Part shown: one piece after another, positions 7,479 through 12,435 of the stretch
How the letters are laid out: every line of letters begins with the position of its first letter
Position numbering within the stretch: the first letter of the stretch is position 1
From: Candidatus Margulisiibacteriota bacterium
GTDB lineage: Bacteria > Margulisbacteria > Termititenacia > Termititenacales > Termititenacaceae
Reading direction: 5' to 3'
DNA length: 12,435 nt
Assembly: GCA_031279305.1 (NCBI GenBank)
Contig: JAITIS010000072.1
Span: 1 to 12,435 of the forward strand
Notes under the pieces: generated by a model
The model's input: only the letters and a program-made list of their open reading frames with translations
What the model was told of the DNA's origin: nothing
The model's database searches: none
Made by a program: the position numbers and the translations under genes

Positions 7479-7507
7479 ACTATATCACAGCGTCATTAAA
7501 CACGCAA
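7479..7507 (-). promoter_or_regulatory. Sigma70-type promoter of the rho-trk operon
   Basis: Minus strand: TTGCGT (7507-7502), 17-bp spacer, TATAGT (7484-7479), with TG one base upstream of the -10 (extended -10). Transcription would start near 7472, giving a leader of about 55 nt before rho. It is arranged back-to-back with the promoter at 7514-7542, with the two -35 boxes only 6 bp apart. Confidence 0.7.
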
Positions 7508-7513
7508 GGGCAG

Positions 7514-7542
7514 TTGTATTCGCCTTTCTATTTATATATAAT
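7514..7542 (+). promoter_or_regulatory. Sigma70-type promoter of the 55-aa protein gene
   Basis: TTGTAT (7514-7519), 17-bp spacer, consensus TATAAT (7537-7542) in an AT-rich stretch. Start of transcription is expected near 7549, leaving a very short leader that contains AAGGAGG. Confidence 0.7.
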
Positions 7543-7551
7543 TATATTACT

Positions 7552-7558
7552 AAGGAGG
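7552..7558 (+). promoter_or_regulatory. Strong Shine-Dalgarno AAGGAGG for the 55-aa protein
   Basis: A full 7-nt anti-16S match lies 4 nt before the ATG at 7563. Together with the consensus promoter it implies that this tiny gene is well expressed. Confidence 0.8.
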
Positions 7559-7562
7559 CGTT

Positions 7563-7730
7563 ATGTTAATCGAAGAGTCCGAATATATGGGCAAGCCGAT
7601 GCTGGTCTTAAAAAACGATGACAAAGACCGTTTTCCTTTTTCTTTTGGTTTGGCCAAAGCCAAAAAAGTGCTGGAGGCTGTCGAGGACATCAAGAAATTT
7701 GTAGAAAAACACGACGTCCCTAAAGAATAG
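7563..7730 (+). CDS. 55-residue conserved-looking hypothetical protein
   Basis: The frame from ATG at 7563 to TAG at 7728-7730 encodes 55 residues. It begins with a short beta-like part (EYMGKPMLVLKNDDKDRF), followed by PFSFGLAKAKKVLEAVEDI and a Lys/Glu-rich amphipathic helix (KKFVEKH). There is no signal peptide or membrane segment, so it is a small soluble cytoplasmic protein. The strong promoter and ribosome-binding site immediately upstream make it a confident gene. From memory, similar mini-proteins with 'YxGxPMxVLK...FPFxFGLxKAK' occur as hypotheticals in uncultured bacteria. A distant relation to small PC4-like nucleic-acid-binding folds is conceivable but unsupported. Its stop lies 10 bp from the convergent GH94 stop, with no terminator hairpin between them. 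Confidence 0.85.
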   Translation: MLIEESEYMGKPMLVLKNDDKDRFPFSFGLAKAKKVLEAVEDIKKFVEKHDVPKE

Positions 7731-7740
7731 CCGCCCTTAT

Positions 7741-10227
7741 CTAAGCTGTCACTTCTTGCCCTTGATACTGCCGGGACAGTTCGTCCAGCGCGCCGTTTTT
7801 GCCCAAGATCACCTCGACATTCACATCCTGATTTTGCACCGGAATGATCAGGCCGCTTATTTCCTGTCCATCAACCAAGATTTTTTTCACGCCTTTGCTT
7901 ACTTTTTCCGGATTTTTCACCGTGATGCGGTAAGTCTGGCCGCGGAAAATTCTGGTGACCTTAAATTCCGGCCAGTTTTTGGGTATGCAGGGATTGATCC
8001 GCAGGCCGGCATAGACCGGCTCGACGCCCAAAATATATCTTGTGCTGACCGTGTACATCCAAGATGCTGTGCCGGACAGCCAGCCGTTGCGCCCCAGACC
8101 GAACTGCGGATGGTCATCGCCCAGAATATTCTGCGGGTAATTGTAGGGCGCGGATTCGAAAATCTCGATAATCTCGTTTTTGGCCGCCGGGTTGACCTGA
8201 TTGTAATATTCAAAAGCGCGGTCACCGTGCCCCAGAATAGTCTCGGCGTACATCACCCAGGGATTGGTGTGCAGAAAAATGCCGCCGTTTTCTTTGGCGC
8301 CCGGCGGATAGGTGGTCACCCCGCCCTTGCGCCAGTCAAACCCGTTGTAAGACGGCCAGCTGACTTTGACGCCGTATTTAGTGTTCAAGTGCTTGCGCAC
8401 AGACTCCAGAGTTTTAAGCGCGCGCTCCGGCGTGGCAAAACCGGACAGCACTGACCAAGCCTGCACTTCGACAAAAATTTTGCTGCCTTCATTGACCCGC
8501 GAGCCTACCGGCCTGCCGTCCGCCTCAAACCAGCGCACCCACCATTCGCCATCCCAAGCCTGCTCATTAAAAATTTGGCGCATATCCGCATAGTATTTTT
8601 TGTATTTCTGCACAAGGTCATCTTTTTTTAAGAAAGCGCTGAGTTCGATCAACACCCAAAGCGCCCGCCCGTACAGGCAGCAGGTGAAACACGACTCCGC
8701 CGCGCCTTTGAGATTGACCGTGTCGTTCCAGTCGGCAAAACCTAAGAGGGGCAGACCGTGCTGTCCGACATTGGCGCGGGTAAACTCGACAGCTCTCTGC
8801 AGGTGGTCAAAAATCGTCCCAGACTCTCGGGCCTCCAGAGTTTTTTCTTTGTCATAATAAGTGACCATTTCGTCCAGCACTTTGGCGTCGCCGGTTTCTT
8901 TAATATAAGCGGCTACCGAGAACACCGGCCAGAGATGATCGTCCGAATACCAGCGATGACCGTCCCGCTCCTCACGGCTGTCGCCTTCATTGGCTTCCAT
9001 AGTCGAGGCATAAAATTGATGCATAGCCGATCCGTCGGTTTTTTGCACGCTTAAGATTTTTTTGATGAGCAGCATCGCCTCTTCCGGCATATGGGGCATC
9101 ACGCCCAGCACGTCCTGCGCGGAATCCCGGTAGCCGATGCCGCGTCCGCCGAAACCCAGCTGGTTGTAAGACAGATCGCGCGACCAGTTTTTGGTCACCT
9201 GACACTGGCGCGGGTTGTGGATATTGATCATCGAATTGAAGCTTGGCTCCGGCGTCTCGATCTGCAGGGCGGACAGATATTTTTCCCAGAAAGCGGCCAG
9301 AGACTGAAAAGCCGCGTCAACATTTTTCTCCTCCCGAAATTTCCGGATCAAAGGCAAAGCTTTGTCCGTCGGCAACAAGCCCGGCTCCCAAGATTCGGCC
9401 TGGCCAAGCTGCACTATGAGCCGTTTGGTTTCGCCGGGTTTGACCGCGCCTAGATGGTGCATTAGCGCGCCGATCAAATTGCCGCGCACCGCCTCGTAGT
9501 TAGACAGCTCTTTTTCCTGCAGGGAGAGCGGCGCCGCCCAAGTGCCGTACTCATAGTCGCCCAAAAATCTTTTCCGGTCGGTTTCAAAAGAAGAAACCGG
9601 CTGATTGGAAGTCAGATAATTGACCACATTGTCCCGCTTCATAAAAGCGTACTGGCGCAGAATTAAAAAACCATTGCCCATATCGCGCGCCCGGGCGGAC
9701 ATAGTCTGCGGCACCCAGTCGGCGTTGGTCAGCTGCTTCAGCGCGTCAAAATGCGTGTACTCCGCCACCGGAATCACATCGATCTCCAGCTCCCGGCCGG
9801 ATTTATTGGTAAGACGCAGGTCGCGCAGTTCGGTCGGCGCGCCCGGCGGCACGAAAACAGTTATCTCGGCGCGGATGCCGTAAAACTCGGAGATAATTTT
9901 CTGATAACCCAGTCCCACGTGGCATTCGTATAAATCATATTTATCTAATGTCGGCACATAAAACGGCGAAAAAATTTTGTAACCATACTCTGTCTTAAAA
10001 CGCACATACAGCGTGGCGCCTTTGAATTCCGAAGCCGGCATCTGGGGGATATATTTGGTGATGCGGTTTAAGGCCGGGTCGTCTTTGCAAAGCAACGCGC
10101 CGCCGGTGTGATCAACAAAACCGCCGAATTTAAGCGTGCCGATATAATTGATCCATTTGATCGGCGTGTGGGGATCGGTGATAACATACTCTTTATTTTT
10201 ATCATCAAAGTAGCCGTAACTGACCAT
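7741..10227 (-). CDS. GH94 glycoside phosphorylase, cellobiose phosphorylase-like
   Basis: 828 residues from the ATG at 10227, chosen because AAAGGA lies 8 nt upstream and because SYGYFDDKNKEYVIT is the canonical start of GH94 proteins. The length matches cellobiose phosphorylases (~810-830). An N-terminal beta-sandwich (~1-310, WINYIGTLKFGGFVDHTGGAL) precedes the (alpha/alpha)6 catalytic barrel (~315-740). Family signatures are GIGYRDSAQD (363-372), DGHRWYSDDHLWP (422-434), the DWND motif carrying the catalytic acid (499-502), GGIFLHTNPW (648-657), HPQFGLGRNGWLSGTASW (706-723, phosphate-site region) and the C-terminal beta domain (GLRINPCIP). Enzymes of this family use phosphate to split beta-linked disaccharides into a sugar 1-phosphate and a monosaccharide in the cytoplasm; no signal peptide is seen. 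Cellobiose is the default substrate, but related acceptors cannot be excluded. No transporter or sugar gene is adjacent. Confidence 0.92.
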   Translation of the reverse strand: MVSYGYFDDKNKEYVITDPHTPIKWINYIGTLKFGGFVDHTGGALLCKDDPALNRITKYIPQMPASEFKGATLYVRFKTEYGYKIFSPFYVPTLDKYDLYECHVGLGYQKIISEFYGIRAEITVFVPPGAPTELRDLRLTNKSGRELEIDVIPVAEYTHFDALKQLTNADWVPQTMSARARDMGNGFLILRQYAFMKRDNVVNYLTSNQPVSSFETDRKRFLGDYEYGTWAAPLSLQEKELSNYEAVRGNLIGALMHHLGAVKPGETKRLIVQLGQAESWEPGLLPTDKALPLIRKFREEKNVDAAFQSLAAFWEKYLSALQIETPEPSFNSMINIHNPRQCQVTKNWSRDLSYNQLGFGGRGIGYRDSAQDVLGVMPHMPEEAMLLIKKILSVQKTDGSAMHQFYASTMEANEGDSREERDGHRWYSDDHLWPVFSVAAYIKETGDAKVLDEMVTYYDKEKTLEARESGTIFDHLQRAVEFTRANVGQHGLPLLGFADWNDTVNLKGAAESCFTCCLYGRALWVLIELSAFLKKDDLVQKYKKYYADMRQIFNEQAWDGEWWVRWFEADGRPVGSRVNEGSKIFVEVQAWSVLSGFATPERALKTLESVRKHLNTKYGVKVSWPSYNGFDWRKGGVTTYPPGAKENGGIFLHTNPWVMYAETILGHGDRAFEYYNQVNPAAKNEIIEIFESAPYNYPQNILGDDHPQFGLGRNGWLSGTASWMYTVSTRYILGVEPVYAGLRINPCIPKNWPEFKVTRIFRGQTYRITVKNPEKVSKGVKKILVDGQEISGLIIPVQNQDVNVEVILGKNGALDELSRQYQGQEVTA

Positions 10228-10235
10228 AAAACACA

Positions 10236-10241
10236 TCCTTT
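10236..10241 (-). promoter_or_regulatory. Shine-Dalgarno AAAGGA deciding the GH94 start
   Basis: AAAGGA on the minus strand lies 8 nt before the ATG at 10227. An in-frame ATG 75 nt further upstream would add a Cys/Arg-rich extension that no GH94 enzyme needs and would lie upstream of the predicted transcription start. Confidence 0.75.
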
Positions 10242-10245
10242 CAAT

Positions 10246-10266
10246 AAAAAGGGGCGGTCGCCCGCC
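10246..10266 (-). promoter_or_regulatory. GC-rich leader hairpin with T-run in the GH94 5' leader
   Basis: Minus strand: GGCGG, loop GCGA (a GNRA tetraloop), CCGCC, then CC and TTTTT. It looks like a small intrinsic terminator or a 5' stabilising hairpin. It lies about 6 nt downstream of the predicted transcription start and just before the ribosome-binding site. No minus-strand gene lies upstream for it to terminate, so it should act on the GH94 transcript itself. Confidence 0.5.
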
Positions 10267-10279
10267 GAAAAGTTGCCGT

Positions 10280-10309
10280 ACTCTAGCACAGCGAAAAAGC
10301 AAAAAGCAA
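10280..10309 (-). promoter_or_regulatory. Extended -10 promoter of the GH94 gene
   Basis: Minus strand: TTGCTT (10309-10304), 18-bp spacer, TAGAGT (10285-10280), with TG one base upstream of the -10. Transcription would start near 10273, about 45 nt before the GH94 ATG. The rest of the 173-bp gap (10310-10400) is AT-rich. It holds only a weak GATAAT at 10381-10386 as a possible -10 for the rightward gene. Confidence 0.5.
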
Positions 10310-10400
10310 GTTATTTTTTAGCGGAACAGAATAAAAGCTATTCTAAGGCAAATTAAATGCAACAAAAACATCAAACTGCCGATAATGTACCGGAAAAGTT

Positions 10401-11984
10401 ATGTTTACGCATTGCAAAACAATAGCGGACGCGAATGCACAGACCAATAAGCTAAAAAGCCTGCGCGAAGAATGGTTTAGGCTGAAAAATCGGCTCCACG
10501 ACCTGCGCATTCTGGCAGAGGTCACCGGCAGTATAAATATAGAAGCTTACCGCAATATTTTCCTCATAACGGATGTGGAGAACGCTATGCGGGAGCTGGG
10601 CATTCCGGACGCTCGTCATATACTCTTTGAACCGCCGCTGGTGCCGCGCCAGGGCTACTGCCGCCTGCGCAGCACGACCAACAACATTAAGCATTTGATT
10701 GAGAAACTCGATGAAACATCTACTAAATATAAAGAATATCAAGCTAAGCTCGATGAAATATTTAATAAATATAAAGAGTACCAAACTAAATTTGATGAAA
10801 CATCTACTAAATATAAAGAATCCCAAGCTAAGCTCGATGAAATATCCAAGAAATGTAAAGAATATAAAGCCCAGCTCGAAAAAACAGAAGAAACCAAGAA
10901 CCTGTTGGCCAATCGCAGGGTAAATATTGAACTCAATGCAACCAAACAAAGTATCGCCAAGCTGGAAATACAGCTGATCGAAAAATTGATCAGAGCCAAA
11001 GGTCTGGGCGACTGCCAGTCGATCCTGTCCAAATCCGGCGACGGCGCGCCCGGCAAAGTAGCGCAGGCTTTTTTGCACACTTACCTGCGCGCCTCCCGCC
11101 GGCCTTTTATAAACAATCTCTCCTACATCGGTCCACAGCATTACGGAATGATCCCCAACATACTGCTTTATTATGAGAACATTGATGATGTGCAGACTAT
11201 TCTGGCTAATTTCGCCGGGCTGGGGCTGGAACAGACATTTCTCCAGAGCTCTCTGGAACACAAAACTTATTTCAATATATTCTTCGAGCAGGTGGGCAAT
11301 AGATGCCTGCCCCGCCGCAAAATAATAGATGAATACAAAAAAGCCTTTACCGAGATGGCTAATAAAAAACTTCAGGAGCTGACCGAGCAGTCTGAAAAAG
11401 AAAAACTGCTCCAGCTCCGCAAGGATTTTTATGACTATTTCAAAGAACAGCAGGCTCTGCGCGCAGAGGAAGAAATAGAAAAACTCGGCCCCAAAACTTC
11501 TTTGCAGCTGCAGCGGGATTTCACCGCGTATATGGAAAACGCCGCGCTGGAAAACGTCACAACCGACAATCCTTTTGATTATATAGAGAGCCTGCAAAAA
11601 GGCCAAAAATATTATGAGCTGAATAAATTTATATTCTCCACCAATTTTGCGGAAAAAGGCAAATCCATCGAAATACGACGGAAAATAGACGCGCAGTACG
11701 AGGATTATTTTGCGGAATTTACGGGGCCGGAGCATAAACCTGTCGCGGAATTGCTGAAGCCGGAAATTTTAGAAAAATTGCGCAAAACCCTGACGCCGTC
11801 TATGAAAGAGTTTGTAAATCTCCCGTATGACAGCGGATCCGAGATGGTGGCGGTGCAGCAAGGCTCGGTTACTAAACTGCTCAGTATGCTTTACGCGCTG
11901 TATATGCCGGCCGACACGGAAAATAAACTGCGCAGGCAAAGCCTGGAAGCAAACGAAGTTTCTCTCTATACAGAGCCCAATTAA
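10401..11984 (+). CDS. Unrecognised 527-aa coiled-coil protein with internal 14-residue repeats
   Basis: No family is recognised. The N-terminal ~95 residues are mixed helical (LREEWFRLKNRLHDLRILAEV, then RNIFLITDVENAMRELGIPDARHILFE). Residues ~96-200 form a coiled coil built from four 14-residue units (103-158, consensus LDE-x3-KYKEYQ-x-K) and a degenerate continuation. The remainder is charged and mostly helical with many Glu/Lys segments (e.g. LQELTEQSEKEKLLQLRKDF). No signal peptide, membrane helix, Walker motif or obvious catalytic motif is seen, so it is probably cytoplasmic or secreted by a leaderless route. The ATG at 10401 has only a weak GGAA upstream. ATG at 10587 (codon 63) has GGAG at 6 nt and could be an alternative start, but would remove a well-formed N-terminal part. 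The next gene follows after 70 bp and may be co-transcribed. A structural, scaffold or effector role is possible. Confidence 0.7.
   Translation: MFTHCKTIADANAQTNKLKSLREEWFRLKNRLHDLRILAEVTGSINIEAYRNIFLITDVENAMRELGIPDARHILFEPPLVPRQGYCRLRSTTNNIKHLIEKLDETSTKYKEYQAKLDEIFNKYKEYQTKFDETSTKYKESQAKLDEISKKCKEYKAQLEKTEETKNLLANRRVNIELNATKQSIAKLEIQLIEKLIRAKGLGDCQSILSKSGDGAPGKVAQAFLHTYLRASRRPFINNLSYIGPQHYGMIPNILLYYENIDDVQTILANFAGLGLEQTFLQSSLEHKTYFNIFFEQVGNRCLPRRKIIDEYKKAFTEMANKKLQELTEQSEKEKLLQLRKDFYDYFKEQQALRAEEEIEKLGPKTSLQLQRDFTAYMENAALENVTTDNPFDYIESLQKGQKYYELNKFIFSTNFAEKGKSIEIRRKIDAQYEDYFAEFTGPEHKPVAELLKPEILEKLRKTLTPSMKEFVNLPYDSGSEMVAVQQGSVTKLLSMLYALYMPADTENKLRRQSLEANEVSLYTEPN
10707..10874 (+). repeat. 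Four in-frame 42-bp tandem repeats (two 84-bp higher-order units)
   Basis: Units start at 10707, 10749, 10791 and 10833. Units 1 and 3 differ at only 4 of 42 bases, while units 2 and 4 share the LDEI type and are more diverged. This implies an 84-bp duplication of an older 42-bp pair. Each unit encodes two heptads, so gain or loss of units keeps the coiled-coil register. The tract is markedly AT-richer than its flanks. Confidence 0.9.
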
Positions 11985-11986
11985 CG

Positions 11987-12038
11987 GGTATATTCCCAAG
12001 CAGGTATATTTTCGGGCGCAACTGGGTATTTCTATACC
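11987..12038 (+). repeat. Short GGTAT direct repeats and a small inverted repeat upstream of the last gene
   Basis: GGTATATT occurs at 11987-11994 and 12003-12010, and GGTATTT at 12025-12031. The last copy pairs with ATACC at 12034-12038 around a 4-nt loop (TTCT). It lies in the 70-bp gap before the ATG at 12055. It could be an operator or leader element or simply AT-rich spacer; no clear -35/-10 pair is visible. Confidence 0.3.
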
Positions 12039-12054
12039 AATAGGAGCCTTGGCT

Positions 12055-12435
12055 ATGCAGAGAAATATAAAAGCGTTCGACAGCAATACCTCAAATAATT
12101 CTGTTGATCATTTATACGCCAGCCTTACAGTAGGGCTGGACAACGCGATCAATGCTCTGCCCGTAAACATCAGACGCGGCACGGACACGCGCATACTAAG
12201 GTTAATTCAGGACGCGCCTGATTTGGTCACGGAATTAAACAGGCTGTCCAATGCCATAAATTTTTTTACCAGAATGAAAAACTCTGGATTATCCGGACAA
12301 ATCAACCTCTCCCCCCAAGCTAAAGAAAATCTCCTGCGCCGGCTCAATCTTGATCCCTACAGTCCCAAATATGAATTGCTAGGGCGCATAATCGACACGC
12401 TGGGCAGAGACTTTAATCTCGACAGAGTCCTCAAT
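12055..12435 (+). CDS. Unrecognised protein, 3' end beyond the window
   Basis: ATG at 12055 is preceded by AGGAG (12042-12046) with 8-nt spacing and opens a frame of 127 codons that stays open to the window edge. The visible part is soluble and helical (LYASLTVGLDNAINAL, RILRLIQDAPDLVTELNRLSN, ENLLRRLNLDP), rich in Asn/Asp/Leu and without a signal peptide or membrane helix. No family is recognised. It follows the coiled-coil gene on the same strand after 70 bp and may share its transcript. Codon usage (frequent CTG, GCG, CGC) resembles the rest of the window, which supports a real gene. Confidence 0.75.
   Translation, partial: MQRNIKAFDSNTSNNSVDHLYASLTVGLDNAINALPVNIRRGTDTRILRLIQDAPDLVTELNRLSNAINFFTRMKNSGLSGQINLSPQAKENLLRRLNLDPYSPKYELLGRIIDTLGRDFNLDRVLN

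Noticed and set aside
7731..7740. Terminator between the convergent 55-aa and GH94 genes
   Set aside because: The 10-bp gap has no hairpin or T-run. Termination may be Rho-dependent or lie within the opposite gene.
7756..8454. 232-codon + strand frame inside the GH94 gene
   Set aside because: Antisense shadow of the conserved GH94 C-terminal part, with no ribosome-binding site seen.
10228..10302. 75-nt N-terminal extension of the GH94 enzyme
   Set aside because: The extension overlaps the predicted promoter and hairpin. The family-typical start and a good ribosome-binding site are at 10227.
10385..10450. Short frame starting at ATG 10385
   Set aside because: Only 21 codons, overlaps the next gene out of frame, and has no ribosome-binding site.
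10452..11735. 427-codon open frame on the minus strand opposite the coiled-coil gene
   Set aside because: It mirrors a Lys/Glu/Leu-rich gene whose codons rarely give antisense stops. Its Phe/Ile-rich product has no plausible domains, and no ribosome-binding site or promoter was seen.

Overview
The window is a compact bacterial chromosome segment of moderate GC with many overlapping or abutting genes. Its flavour is that of a poorly characterised, diderm, Cyanobacteria-related or candidate-phylum lineage such as Margulisbacteria/Saganbacteria, or something similar. That placement is inference from three traits: extracellular Ig-like repeat proteins ending in a FlgD-like C-terminal domain, a beta-barrel protein carrying S-layer homology (SLH) domains, and a 55-residue conserved-looking hypothetical. 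No rRNA, tRNA, CRISPR array, insertion sequence or phage gene is visible.

Layout. (1) Bases 1-2919, + strand: the 3' end of a large secreted Ig-repeat protein with a FlgD-like C-terminal domain. It overlaps by 8 nt a TTG-initiated PorV-like barrel with three C-terminal SLH repeats. This looks like a cell-surface pair. (2) Bases 2911-7417, - strand: a six-gene unit read from right to left. The order is rho, a lone RCK_N (NAD-binding) protein, a full-length TrkA-like RCK protein, a 41-residue membrane mini-protein, a TrkH-like K+ channel subunit, and an exported OB-fold protein with a conserved Cys/His motif. All junctions are within 3 nt or overlap, so this is almost certainly one operon, driven by a good sigma70-type promoter upstream of rho. 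(3) Bases 7479-7730: back-to-back promoters, then a gene for a 55-aa protein on the + strand. (4) Bases 7741-10227, - strand: a GH94 glycoside phosphorylase of the cellobiose phosphorylase type. It has its own extended -10 promoter and a GC-rich leader hairpin followed by a T-run. (5) Bases 10401-12435, + strand: two unrecognised genes, a 527-aa coiled-coil protein with four internal 14-residue (42-bp) repeats, and a gene that runs off the right edge.

The genes suggest potassium homeostasis co-transcribed with the termination factor Rho, phosphorolytic use of beta-glucan disaccharides, and a surface-display module. The strongest candidate for something undescribed is the 41-residue single-helix membrane protein that exactly tiles the trkA-trkH junction (4866-4991). 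It overlaps both neighbours and resembles the role, though not obviously the sequence, of small subunits such as KdpF. The two unknown genes at the right end are the other open territory.
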